From an uncultured Ignavibacteria bacterium (GTDB taxonomy: Bacteria; Bacteroidota; Ignavibacteria; Tepidaquicellales; Tepidaquicellaceae), in contig CALJIG010000055.1 of assembly GCA_937974175.1 (NCBI GenBank), forward strand, positions 9,845-73,844: a stretch of 64,000 nt of DNA, written 5' to 3'. A program made the position numbers and the translations under genes. Positions 17,621 to 25,956 of this stretch are shown here, piece after piece; position 1 is the stretch's first letter; each line of letters begins with the position of its first letter. The notes beneath the pieces are model-generated. The model was given only the letters and a program-made list of their open reading frames with translations. It was not told where the DNA came from and did not search any database.

Positions 17621-18694
17621 TTAAAAAGAAATTTTTTGTACTGCTTTTTTATACTCAGCCCACTCTCCTGTATCTATCCATGAGTTTTCGCTTATCGGAT
17701 ATACACCCACCTTACCTCCATTATTCTTTATCCTTTCCATAAAATCCGTCATATCAAAATGTGTATCCTGTGGAATAAGATTTATCATGTCAGGATTTAA
17801 AACATACATACCTGTATTAACTAGATAATTATATTCAGGCTTTTCATTTATTTTAATTAAGCTTCCGCCGTTTTCTATTTCACAAATACCGTAAGGGATT
17901 TTGTAATTTTTTAAAGATGCTGCCAGAGTTAAATCAAAATTATTTTTTTTATGATAATTTACAAAATCCGCATAATCGCAGTCAATAATTATATCACAAT
18001 TAGTAATGATAACAGGTTCGGTAAATCTGTTTTTAAGTAGTATGATGCTGCCTGCAGTGCCGTAAGGTTTTTCTTCCAAAACAAATTCCACATTAAAAGC
18101 GGGTGCAAGTTCCTCAAAATACGATTTAATAATTTTTGATTTATGATTTAGAGTTAAATAAAAATTATTAATTCCATACTCTACAAATTTTTCAATAATT
18201 ATTTCGATTATAGCTTTATCACCTATAGGAATTAACGGCTTTGGCAATATTTTTGTGAACGGATCTAATCTTGTTCCTTTACCGCCTGCCATAATAACAA
18301 CATCGTTTGATAAAGTCTTCTTAGGCTTTGAGTGTTCTGAAGAGTCAAATATCTCTTCCCAGAATAATATATCAACTAAAATATTTTTTTCATTAACAAC
18401 AGGGACTGCAGAAAGTTTCTTCTCTAATATTAAGCGCTTTATCTTTTCTATATCATATGGTTCAAGAATCTTGATAGGATTTTTATTGCAAACTTTTTCA
18501 ACTGAAGTTTTGAAATCGCCATCCGATAGAATAAATCTTCTCATATCTCCGTCAGTCAGCGCACCAAATAACTCATTATTGTCATTTGTTACAAATAGTA
18601 TTTTTTCGCCGCCTTCATCAAGTTTATTTATTGCGTCTTTTAAAGTCGAGTTGTAGTTTACAATATACTTTGATAATTTTAATTTATCGTTCAT
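17621..18694 (-). CDS. CBS-domain sugar-1-phosphate nucleotidyltransferase (PtmE-like)
   Basis: Residues 1 to about 115 form a CBS pair (with LTDGDMRRFIL and LEKKLSAVPVV). Residues 130-357 are a nucleotidyltransferase with AGGKGTRLDPFTKILPKPL (136-154), KPYGTAGSI (209-217) and the metal-binding TNCDIIID (231-238). The same CBS plus transferase layout occurs in PtmE, the glucosamine-1-phosphate guanylyltransferase that starts the GDP-sugar route to legionaminic acid in Campylobacter. Since legB, legC, legG, legI and legF homologues follow in the same operon, GDP-GlcN formation is the best guess, but nucleotide preference cannot be read here. The gene is 8 bp downstream of the epimerase gene. 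Confidence 0.85.
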   Translation of the reverse strand: MNDKLKLSKYIVNYNSTLKDAINKLDEGGEKILFVTNDNNELFGALTDGDMRRFILSDGDFKTSVEKVCNKNPIKILEPYDIEKIKRLILEKKLSAVPVVNEKNILVDILFWEEIFDSSEHSKPKKTLSNDVVIMAGGKGTRLDPFTKILPKPLIPIGDKAIIEIIIEKFVEYGINNFYLTLNHKSKIIKSYFEELAPAFNVEFVLEEKPYGTAGSIILLKNRFTEPVIITNCDIIIDCDYADFVNYHKKNNFDLTLAASLKNYKIPYGICEIENGGSLIKINEKPEYNYLVNTGMYVLNPDMINLIPQDTHFDMTDFMERIKNNGGKVGVYPISENSWIDTGEWAEYKKAVQKISF

Positions 18695-18702
18695 TTGTCT
18701 TC

Positions 18703-19851
18703 CTAAATATCGTAGAATTTTTTTCTTGGAGATATATTACTGATGTTCTTTTTAATAATGTTAATCATCTGAACGGCAGTGGTTCCGTTACCGTAAGGAT
18801 TTTTACTAGTAACTGAATTTCTTTTTCTGCTTAGTGCTTTTTTTATCCCTGAAACTATATCTGCTGTTTCACATTTTACATTTATAATACTTTCACCCAT
18901 TATTCTTCCTTTTTGTCTCTCACCTATGTTTACTGTAGGTATTCCCATAAATGGGACTTCAACAATTCCGCTCGAAGAATTACCGATAACTAAATCAACA
19001 CACTTTAAAGTGGAAAGATATCTCTTCTGTCCAAGGTTTGTAAAAGCATAAACATTATTTCTTGTAGCAGTAAACTTCTTTATCATTTCAATTATTTCTC
19101 TGCCACCTGTATCAGAATTCGGCATCGTGAAAATTATTTTTAAATCAGGGAATTTTTCTAACGCAGTAACTACTTTTAAAAATTGTTTCTTTGGCGATTC
19201 TTTATCTAATGTAACAGGATGAAATGTTACTAATGCAGTCTGTCCGTCAAAAGATAATTTTAAATCTTTTTCCAATTCTTTCTTTGAAAGCAACTTCAAA
19301 TTTTTGATATTATCTAATCCTAAAGCACCAACATTATATACAGTTTTCGGATTTTCACCCAACTGAATTATTCTTTTTTTATAAACCTCCGTTGCAGCAA
19401 AATGAAGAGATGACATTTTTGTAATTGAATGACGAATCCCTTCATCAAAAGCGCCTTCTGTCGTTTCTCCCCCTGCAATATGCGCTATTGGAATATTCAT
19501 CAGATATGCGCTCGTAGCAAGAGCCATCATTTCGTATCTATCGCCAAGAATTATTAATAGATCCGGCTTCAGTCTTTTAAATACATCAGATGCCGTTATC
19601 ATTGCAAGACCCACGGCCTTTACAATAGCAGTATCTGTATCAGCTGAAAGAAGCATCTCAATTTTCTCGTTAACCTTGAAACCGTCTTTTGCTATTTCAT
19701 TAACAGTCATTCCAAATTCCGGAGATAAATGCATAGCTGTAGCAACAATCTGAAGCTCAAGATTTTTATCTTTTTTAATAAGAGTCATCAACGGATTTAA
19801 TAATCCGTATTCCGCTCTTGTACCTGTTGCTATGCAGATCTTCTTTTTCAT
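18703..19851 (-). CDS. legG: Hydrolysing NDP-N-acetyl-aminosugar 2-epimerase (NeuC/LegG family)
   Basis: The 382-residue GT-B-fold enzyme has TGTRAEYGLL (9-18), GDRYE (103-107), GGETTEGAFDE (127-137), HPVT (211-214) and GNSSSGIVE (290-298), all typical of hydrolysing UDP/GDP-GlcNAc 2-epimerases. It removes the nucleotide and inverts C2 to give the mannosamine-type sugar that the synthase condenses with PEP. The LegB and LegC homologues nearby favour the 2,4-diacetamido-trideoxy-mannose product over plain ManNAc, so legG is preferred to neuC. The ATG overlaps the stop of the synthase gene by 4 bp. Confidence 0.88.
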   Translation of the reverse strand: MKKKICIATGTRAEYGLLNPLMTLIKKDKNLELQIVATAMHLSPEFGMTVNEIAKDGFKVNEKIEMLLSADTDTAIVKAVGLAMITASDVFKRLKPDLLIILGDRYEMMALATSAYLMNIPIAHIAGGETTEGAFDEGIRHSITKMSSLHFAATEVYKKRIIQLGENPKTVYNVGALGLDNIKNLKLLSKKELEKDLKLSFDGQTALVTFHPVTLDKESPKKQFLKVVTALEKFPDLKIIFTMPNSDTGGREIIEMIKKFTATRNNVYAFTNLGQKRYLSTLKCVDLVIGNSSSGIVEVPFMGIPTVNIGERQKGRIMGESIINVKCETADIVSGIKKALSRKRNSVTSKNPYGNGTTAVQMINIIKKNISNISPRKKFYDI

Positions 19852-20852
19852 AACTCTATAAACTCATCTTTCAGGAATTTTCTCTTTGCTTTTTTGCCGA
19901 CAACTTCATTCCATCTCATAGGATTTATTCCTGAACCCGGTCTCTTCACAATCAAATTTTCATTTGTAAAAACATCGCCTTCCTCTATATCGTGCGCAGC
20001 TAAAATACTTTTTCGCGCTATTACAATATTTTTTTCTTCAGAGGCAGCAATTTGCTTATCCCCGTCTCCCATTGCTAAATCTACGTTACGGATACATCTT
20101 ATCATTTCAGCAAGTTCATGCGGCTCTAACGATGCAACATGATCGGGACCTTCCATTTTATTATCCAGAGTAAAATGCTTTTCAATTACGGTTGCCCCCA
20201 TTGCTGCTGCTGCAATGGAAATTTCAATTCCTTTTGTATGATCGGAATAACCGATGTTAACTCCAAAAGTTTCTTTTAATGTAAGCATCGCTTTCAGATT
20301 TACTTCTTCTAAAGGAGCAGGATATTCAGTGGTACAATGAAGCAGTGTAATCTTTTCTTTATTTGTTCCTGAAGAAACAATTAAATTCAAACACTCTTCA
20401 ACATCTTTAAGCGTTGACATACCTGTAGAAATAATCACATTCATATTTTGTTCACCTATTCTTTTCAGGTAAGGATAATTAGTAATCTCCCCTGAAGGTA
20501 TCTTCATAAATTTCATTTCAAAGCTAAGCAGCAGCTCCAATGATTTCATATCAAAAGGAGTTGATAAGAACATTATATTATTCTTTTGGCAATACTCTTT
20601 TAATTCTTTATAAGCACTTAAAGGCAAATGAATTTTCTTTGCCATTTCTATCTGCGAACCCGATTCACCCGTATTTGTAATTTGATACTCAGCCTTCGTT
20701 GCATATTCAGTCATTACAAGTTCAGGTACTGCCGTCTGAAACTTTACTGCATTTGCTCCGGCTTTTACAGCTTCATCAATTAATTTATAAGCGAGTTCTA
20801 TATTTCCGTTATGATTTACTCCCGCTTCTGCTATAATAAAAGTCTTCTTCAT
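19848..20852 (-). CDS. legI: Nonulosonic acid synthase (NeuB/LegI family) with C-terminal SAF domain
   Basis: The 334-residue enzyme condenses PEP with an N-acetylated hexosamine to form a nine-carbon 2-keto acid. The TIM barrel covers about residues 1-260 with AEAGVNHNGN (8-17), VKFQ (36-39), STPFD (97-101), GYSDHT (201-206) and EKHFTLD (224-230). The C-terminal antifreeze-like SAF domain (about 278-334) contains VKRPGSGI. Legionaminate, pseudaminate and neuraminate synthases share these features, and legionaminic-type is chosen from the neighbouring legB/legC/legF homologues. It overlaps the downstream epimerase gene and the upstream HAD gene by 4 bp each. Confidence 0.9.
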   Translation of the reverse strand: MKKTFIIAEAGVNHNGNIELAYKLIDEAVKAGANAVKFQTAVPELVMTEYATKAEYQITNTGESGSQIEMAKKIHLPLSAYKELKEYCQKNNIMFLSTPFDMKSLELLLSFEMKFMKIPSGEITNYPYLKRIGEQNMNVIISTGMSTLKDVEECLNLIVSSGTNKEKITLLHCTTEYPAPLEEVNLKAMLTLKETFGVNIGYSDHTKGIEISIAAAAMGATVIEKHFTLDNKMEGPDHVASLEPHELAEMIRCIRNVDLAMGDGDKQIAASEEKNIVIARKSILAAHDIEEGDVFTNENLIVKRPGSGINPMRWNEVVGKKAKRKFLKDEFIEL

Positions 20853-21484
20853 AATTCTGCTATATCAAGAATTTCGTATAATTTTTTGTAATCTGTATTT
20901 AACAAAAATTTAATACCGAGCTTTTCACAAGCGCCGTCTTTCTCTATTGAATCACCAATGTAAATCATTTCTTCCGGCTTTATCTCAAAATAATTTAACA
21001 CCGTTTCAAAAATTTTTAAATCAGGTTTTCTCATCGGAGGATTGAACTCATCAGATATATAAATTCTATCAAACTGATTTCCTAAATTCAACAATTCAAT
21101 TTTATTTCTCTGAATCTTAACACCTCCGTTTGTAATCAAAACTACCTTATAACTTTTTTCTTTAACTCGACTGAGTAAAGGCTTTACCCATTCAAAAGTT
21201 CTTAATATGGAATCAGGCTTATGATTTCTGTAAAAAGGAAGTAACTTATCTTTTACAAACTCATCCCAGCCCATTGGCAGTTCAAAACCGCTGTTAACAA
21301 TTGCCTTATCAAACAACTTTTCAAAATCTTTCGCATCAAAGAGTTTCTGCATTTCAGCAAAAACTTTTTCTTTATCGAATCTGAATTTATATTCAATAGA
21401 TTTTGCGATAGCATCAAACAAAACCTTTTCATATTCCCAATGTGAATACAGTGTGTCATCTAAATCAAAACCTATAACTTTCAA
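20849..21484 (-). CDS. HAD-superfamily hydrolase (phosphatase-like)
   Basis: The 211-residue protein shows all four HAD motifs: FDLDDTLY (6-13), LITNGG (116-121), Lys with RKPD (152-155) and IGDSIEKDG (176-184). The helical cap (about 15-85) is of the C1 type, as in the HAD-IA phosphoglycolate/NANP-like group. It lies between the synthase and an ATP-grasp gene. A sialate-9-phosphatase-like role is possible, but legionaminate synthases do not make a 9-phosphate, so another sugar phosphate is equally likely. The start is TTG inside a TTGA overlap with the upstream ATP-grasp stop. Confidence 0.82.
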   Translation of the reverse strand: MKVIGFDLDDTLYSHWEYEKVLFDAIAKSIEYKFRFDKEKVFAEMQKLFDAKDFEKLFDKAIVNSGFELPMGWDEFVKDKLLPFYRNHKPDSILRTFEWVKPLLSRVKEKSYKVVLITNGGVKIQRNKIELLNLGNQFDRIYISDEFNPPMRKPDLKIFETVLNYFEIKPEEMIYIGDSIEKDGACEKLGIKFLLNTDYKKLYEILDIAEL

Positions 21485-22467
21485 ACTAAATCTAAAAGTT
21501 TATCTGTGTAAACGGCTTTATCATATCTTAGCATATAAAAATCTTCTTTGTATCTTGAGTCACCAATATTTTCATAAGGAATTTTATTCATGTAACTCTT
21601 AATATGCTGAATTAAATTAGCTCCGGCTTTGTGTGCAAGCGGATATCCGCCGCCAAAACGTGGATTAATTTCTCCAAGGTAAACTTTATCATTTTTAACC
21701 ATTACCTGAATATTCACAACGCCTAATATCTTCAAGTCTCCCACAACTTTTCTTACTAACTCTGTAACCTTGGGAAGATTTACTGTAATTCCTTTCTCAA
21801 CTTCACCGCCGCGAGTACTTATTCTTTTTCGCTGACAATACTCGACAATATTACCATTACCATCTCCGAACAAATCAACAGTTACTTCAAAATCAAAATC
21901 TATATACTTCTGAACCAAGTATGCATCTGGATTCAATCCAAACCTAATAATCATCGGCTTTAAGACCTCAAGATGAACTTTATGAATTCCTTTTGAAGAA
22001 GATCCTGTAGCAGGCTTTAATATATATTGGACATATTCTAACGAATCTTCATCATTAAAAAAATCATTTAATCTCCATGTTTCGGGTAAATCTATTCCTG
22101 AATTTTTGAATCTAGTGTATGTTAAGTACTTATCATTCGATAGCTCAACCACATCATAATCAGGCACCCATACCTGAACCCCAATCTCTTCAAATCTTTT
22201 TTTATTTTTTGCAAAGAGTGGCAGCTCAGGATCTAGTAATGGAATAACAAACTCCGGTCTTTCCTTCCTACAAACTTCAATTACTTCATCAACATAGTGC
22301 TCATCTATCTTTAACGGCACTTCATAAACTCTGTCAAGAATATATGCAGCAGGAGAAGTTTTAAATGCATCTGCGCCGATGAATTCATAATCGCTAAATT
22401 CTTCTTTGAAAAAATTTACAAGTTCAAACCTTCTTCCGGGAGATGTAAATAAAATTTTCTTTGCCAA
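21481..22467 (-). CDS. ATP-grasp ligase (CarB/PylC-like) in nonulosonate operon
   Basis: The 328-residue protein has an N-terminal pre-ATP-grasp Rossmann-like domain (ILFTSPGRRFELV, 5-17), an ATP-binding loop ILKPATGSSSKG (149-160) and the Mg/ATP-coordinating LGEINPRFGGGYPLA (264-278), with Glu265 and Asn268. ATP-grasp enzymes activate a carboxylate as acyl phosphate and join it to an amine or thiol. Its place between synthase and amidotransferase genes suggests it attaches an acyl or amino-acid group to the amino sugar, but no substrate can be read. Start is TTG; the next gene downstream is the HAD hydrolase. Confidence 0.82.
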   Translation of the reverse strand: MAKKILFTSPGRRFELVNFFKEEFSDYEFIGADAFKTSPAAYILDRVYEVPLKIDEHYVDEVIEVCRKERPEFVIPLLDPELPLFAKNKKRFEEIGVQVWVPDYDVVELSNDKYLTYTRFKNSGIDLPETWRLNDFFNDEDSLEYVQYILKPATGSSSKGIHKVHLEVLKPMIIRFGLNPDAYLVQKYIDFDFEVTVDLFGDGNGNIVEYCQRKRISTRGGEVEKGITVNLPKVTELVRKVVGDLKILGVVNIQVMVKNDKVYLGEINPRFGGGYPLAHKAGANLIQHIKSYMNKIPYENIGDSRYKEDFYMLRYDKAVYTDKLLDLV

Positions 22468-22472
22468 AATTA

Positions 22473-23702
22473 TTAGTCGTCTAAACCTGTTTTATTGACA
22501 GTGTGTCTTAGCTTCCAGTTACCTTCAGCATCTTTTCCCCATAAATGCGGTGAACGAAATTTATCAGCAAGCTCAAAAAATCTTTCTTCCGTCATTCCTA
22601 TGTGCTCCATAATATCTTTGAAATATCTGTCAGGAAATTCGCCGTCAAATTTTCTTACTAATGCAAGCCCTTCTTCTCTTGTTAAATGCTTATTTCTTAT
22701 TTCCTGTGATGCATCATATGTAGTTCTTCCAATTCCGAATTTTATAAAGGTTGTGTAGTAATGTAAATCGTCAATCTTATCATCGATGCTGTTATATTTA
22801 GAGTATGTACCTTGTGTTCTGAACGGGCGGGCTTTAAATCCTGTATGCTCAACAGCATGATAATAAACTTCCTGTGGAACCCACTTTAAATAATACCCAA
22901 GATAATGGACTTCTATTTTGGATTTTTCAAGCTGCTCATGGTCAGCAGGTAAGAACGTCATAAGGTCGGCAAGAGTCACATTATATTTTTCCATAAGCTC
23001 TTCTATAGATACTCCGGCAAGATACATATCTTTTAAATGAGTCATACTGAAATATGATTTGTCTCTCAATGATGATGCATCATCAGCTATAGGATTACCA
23101 TATTCAGCTTCGTTTTCACCATAGAATATAAGTGGTATATCGTAATTGATTGCAATCTTCGGAGCAAGATTTTTTTGCCCGAGTATAAAAGTCTGGAATG
23201 GGTGAAACAAATTTTCAATTGAAAGTTTTGTTAACAGCTTCATAACTCTACCGTTCTGTTTGAACATAAGATTATCAAAGCCGCCAATCTCAACCCAGTT
23301 TTTCCAGTTTTGATATCCATAGTCAGTATATAAAATAGGAGGCCAGGTTATAGTCAGAGGATTCATCCCGTATTTATACTTTAACATCCATGATTGATAT
23401 GCGCTGTCTTTTCCGCCGCTGCCCGGGACTATACAATCATACTTGCCGTCGTTTCTTCTGTGCTTATCAAGGAGTTTTAAAAGCTCCTGTTCTCTTTTTT
23501 CCCAGTCAATATTTTCTTTTCCTTCATTCACTCTGCAAGCATCGCAAATTCCGTCTTCACCAATATTGAGAGTAGTCTTTTTACTTTCAATAGTGTGTTT
23601 GAATTCCGGGGTTGATGCCGGGCGCTGATTAGACATAACGCACTTCTTACAGAATTTTACTTCTTCCGGTAATCCATAATATGTTTCTAATTTCTTACTC
23701 AT
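22473..23702 (-). CDS. N-acetyl sugar amidotransferase (WbpG/PtmG/PseA family)
   Basis: The 409-residue PP-loop enzyme has a likely zinc site, CKKC (18-21) and CDAC (53-56), then the ATP-pyrophosphatase loop PGSGGKDSAY (93-102), followed by YTDYGYQNWKNW and YGENEAEYGNP. These are the features of the N-acetyl sugar amidotransferase family, which converts an acetamido group to acetamidino. In Pseudomonas the WbpG enzyme works with HisH2 and HisF2, and homologues of both follow immediately here (23714-25242). That trio predicts an amidino-modified sugar, either the nonulosonate or the diamino-uronate made by this locus. ATG start. Confidence 0.9.
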   Translation of the reverse strand: MSKKLETYYGLPEEVKFCKKCVMSNQRPASTPEFKHTIESKKTTLNIGEDGICDACRVNEGKENIDWEKREQELLKLLDKHRRNDGKYDCIVPGSGGKDSAYQSWMLKYKYGMNPLTITWPPILYTDYGYQNWKNWVEIGGFDNLMFKQNGRVMKLLTKLSIENLFHPFQTFILGQKNLAPKIAINYDIPLIFYGENEAEYGNPIADDASSLRDKSYFSMTHLKDMYLAGVSIEELMEKYNVTLADLMTFLPADHEQLEKSKIEVHYLGYYLKWVPQEVYYHAVEHTGFKARPFRTQGTYSKYNSIDDKIDDLHYYTTFIKFGIGRTTYDASQEIRNKHLTREEGLALVRKFDGEFPDRYFKDIMEHIGMTEERFFELADKFRSPHLWGKDAEGNWKLRHTVNKTGLDD

Positions 23703-23713
23703 TAAATTATAAT

Positions 23714-24394
23714 TTAAATTTTTTCTTTATTCTTTTGAATTTCAGAACTCCAGTTCTTGTAAACTTTTATTCCTTCTGTTCCGCTTTTTTCAGGATGAAA
23801 CTGAAAAGCTGTGATATTATTTTTTTTAACTCCTGAACAATACTCTACACCTTCATAGTTAGTCATAGTTAAAATATCTTTTTCATTGGTAGGTTTTACA
23901 TAGTATGAATGCACAAAATACATAAACTCTTTTGAAGTAGTATCTTTTAAAATTGAATTACTCCAGTGATTTTCATTCTTAGATTCATAAATGTGATTCC
24001 ATCCTATCTGAGGAACTTTCAGAATTTTTCCATCTGAAGTGGTATTAGGAAACTTAACAACATTTCCTTCTACTAAATTTAGTCCTTTGGAATATCCGAA
24101 CTCTTCACTCTCTGTAAATAATAATTGTAAACCAAGACAAATTCCAAGGAAGGGTTTACCCGATGAAACAAAATCTTTTATTGGGGAAACTAAGTCTAAC
24201 TTGTTAAGATTATCCATACAATTTCCAAATGCACCAACTCCGGGAAGTATTGCAGCATCGGAATTCAATATTACATCTTTATCTTTTGTAATTATGGAAT
24301 TCAATCCTACATATTTGCAAGCATGGTCAACGCTGAACATGTTTCCCATTTCATAATCTATTATTGCTACCTGAAATTTCCTGTCTTCATTCAT
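23714..24394 (-). CDS. hisH: HisH-type glutamine amidotransferase subunit (amidotransferase trio)
   Basis: The 226-residue class I glutamine amidotransferase has IIDYEMGNM (11-19), LPGVGAFG (50-57), the nucleophile elbow GICLGLQLL with Cys86, and FQFHPEKSG giving His200 and Glu202. The triad is complete, so it should release ammonia from glutamine. It overlaps the HisF-like gene by 4 bp and lies next to the WbpG-family gene. No other histidine biosynthesis gene is visible, so it is read as a HisH2-type paralogue dedicated to amidine formation rather than the imidazole glycerol phosphate synthase subunit. Confidence 0.86.
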   Translation of the reverse strand: MNEDRKFQVAIIDYEMGNMFSVDHACKYVGLNSIITKDKDVILNSDAAILPGVGAFGNCMDNLNKLDLVSPIKDFVSSGKPFLGICLGLQLLFTESEEFGYSKGLNLVEGNVVKFPNTTSDGKILKVPQIGWNHIYESKNENHWSNSILKDTTSKEFMYFVHSYYVKPTNEKDILTMTNYEGVEYCSGVKKNNITAFQFHPEKSGTEGIKVYKNWSSEIQKNKEKI

Positions 24395-25242
24395 TGTGTA
24401 TACCTGCAGTCTATTCCGTTTTCATTTAAATATTTTTTTATGTCCTGTATTTCTGCTTTATCTATTTTGCCGAATGTCTTACCGCTGTTTATAAATGTCA
24501 CGTTTCCTTCGGCGGAAAATTCATTTACTGATTTATTTTTGGCGGCATAATTATAATGCAGCATCGACGCTGCACAAACCGCCTCTGCATGCCCGTCTTC
24601 AATTACTTCTTTAAAGTGTTCAAGTTTTCCTGGACCACCATGCGCTATTACAGGAATTTTTACACTGTCAGAAATCTTTCTGGTAAGTTCTATATCAAAT
24701 CCTTCGCCTGTTCCTTCTTTATCTACCGATGTAACAATCAGTTCGCCTGCACCAAGTTCTTCTGCGCGCTGTGCCCATTCAAAAGCATCAACACCTGTAT
24801 ATTCACGGGCATTATCTGTATAGCATAAATATTTTCCGTCGTTCTGTTTTATTGCTTCAATAGCAATAACTATTGTAGAGGAACCGAAGGCTTCTGAAGC
24901 CTGTCTGATAATTTCAGGATTTTTAATTGCCGCGGTATTCAAAGAAACTTTATCAGCGCCGTATCTTAATACTTCAGTAATATCTTCAATAGTTCTTAAA
25001 CCCCCGCCGACTGTTAAGGGAATGAAAATTTCATTAGCAGTTCTTGTAATAATATCTTTCAGGCTGTTTCTATCATACAAGCTCGCAACAACATCCATAT
25101 ATAATAATTCGTCAGCGCCGTTCTCGTAATAATATGAAGCGAAGTCCTCCGGTTTTCCCATTACTCTTAGTCCTTCAAGATGAATTCCCTTTACTAAGTT
25201 AGGTCCTTTTATATCAAGTCTTGCTATTATTCTGTGATTCAA
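24391..25242 (-). CDS. hisF: HisF-like cyclase paralogue (amidotransferase trio)
   Basis: The 283-residue (beta/alpha)8 protein keeps the HisF phosphate-binding loops (VGGGLRT, 78-84; HGGPGK, 201-206) and the first catalytic aspartate in IARLDIKG (Asp10). At the second catalytic position, where true HisF has IDAK, it reads IAIEAIKQ, so Asp is replaced by Glu129. It also has a C-terminal extension of about 30 residues compared with ordinary HisF (about 250). With the HisH-like and WbpG-like neighbours this fits a HisF2-type ammonia channel partner for acetamidino synthesis. Start is TTG. Confidence 0.85.
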   Translation of the reverse strand: MNHRIIARLDIKGPNLVKGIHLEGLRVMGKPEDFASYYYENGADELLYMDVVASLYDRNSLKDIITRTANEIFIPLTVGGGLRTIEDITEVLRYGADKVSLNTAAIKNPEIIRQASEAFGSSTIVIAIEAIKQNDGKYLCYTDNAREYTGVDAFEWAQRAEELGAGELIVTSVDKEGTGEGFDIELTRKISDSVKIPVIAHGGPGKLEHFKEVIEDGHAEAVCAASMLHYNYAAKNKSVNEFSAEGNVTFINSGKTFGKIDKAEIQDIKKYLNENGIDCRYTQ

Positions 25243-25248
25243 ATATTC

Positions 25249-25953
25249 TTAAACTAATTTATTTTTATAGTAGAGTTCTGCAATTTTTAAATCCATAGGT
25301 TCATCAATATCGATTGATGAATAATATGGCATTATGTAACTCAAAGTTTTTGGTGTTTGAAATGTTTTGTACTTTTCAAAATTATTTATGTTAATCAAAT
25401 ATATCGCGCCGTTTATATAGTATGTAACCGGAATATCCTGTCTTCTTTTCTCGCTCTTTACATTAAATAAATTTTCAACAAAGCCATCTGCACTAATTTT
25501 TCTTGAAAGATAAGGACTTTTAATATTTTCAGTTACAGATATTAATGAAAGCGCTTTCTCGCTTCCTAAGAATTTTTTTATGGAACTATCGATATGTTCA
25601 GATTTTCTGAATGGAGATGTCGGCTGCAATAACAGCAACGTATCATAGTCGTTTCCGCTTTTTTTCATCCAATCTATAAAATGCAGAATTACATCGGTAC
25701 TCGTCGCTTTATCTGAGGATAAATTTTTCGGTCTTTTAAACGGAACTTCAACAGGAAATTTTTTTACTGAACTAATTATCTCATCATTATCTGTTGATAA
25801 AAAAATCTTATCGACGTATTTGGATTTCATGGCGCTCTCAACTGTCCAATGAATTAAAGGCTTTCCGCAAAGTTTTGTAATATTTTTCTTCGGAATTCCT
25901 TTAGAGCCTCCCCTTGCAGTTATTAACGCAGCTATTTTTTTCCCTTTGTACAA
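25249..25953 (-). CDS. legF: CMP-nonulosonate cytidylyltransferase (NeuA/LegF family)
   Basis: The 234-residue enzyme has the CTP-binding signature ALITARGGSKGIPKKNI (9-25), LSTDNDEI (52-59) and LLLQPTSPFR (107-116), all diagnostic of CMP-acylneuraminate synthetases. It activates the nine-carbon sugar with CTP, releasing pyrophosphate, so that a glycosyltransferase can use it. The lack of a C-terminal SGNH domain matches LegF-like and short NeuA enzymes. It lies 6 bp upstream of the HisF-like gene and 3 bp downstream of the aminotransferase gene. Start is TTG, with no ATG available in the short gap. Confidence 0.88.
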   Translation of the reverse strand: MYKGKKIAALITARGGSKGIPKKNITKLCGKPLIHWTVESAMKSKYVDKIFLSTDNDEIISSVKKFPVEVPFKRPKNLSSDKATSTDVILHFIDWMKKSGNDYDTLLLLQPTSPFRKSEHIDSSIKKFLGSEKALSLISVTENIKSPYLSRKISADGFVENLFNVKSEKRRQDIPVTYYINGAIYLININNFEKYKTFQTPKTLSYIMPYYSSIDIDEPMDLKIAELYYKNKLV

Positions 25954-25956
25954 ATA

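Noticed and set aside
19848..20852. Synthase as N-acetylneuraminate (sialic acid) synthase
   Set aside because: LegB- and LegC-like dehydratase and aminotransferase genes beside it indicate a 6-deoxy-diamino sugar precursor; not excluded by the enzyme sequence alone.
23714..25242. hisH and hisF as part of histidine biosynthesis
   Set aside because: No other his genes are present; the pair is embedded with a WbpG-family amidotransferase in a sugar operon, and HisF has a changed catalytic residue.
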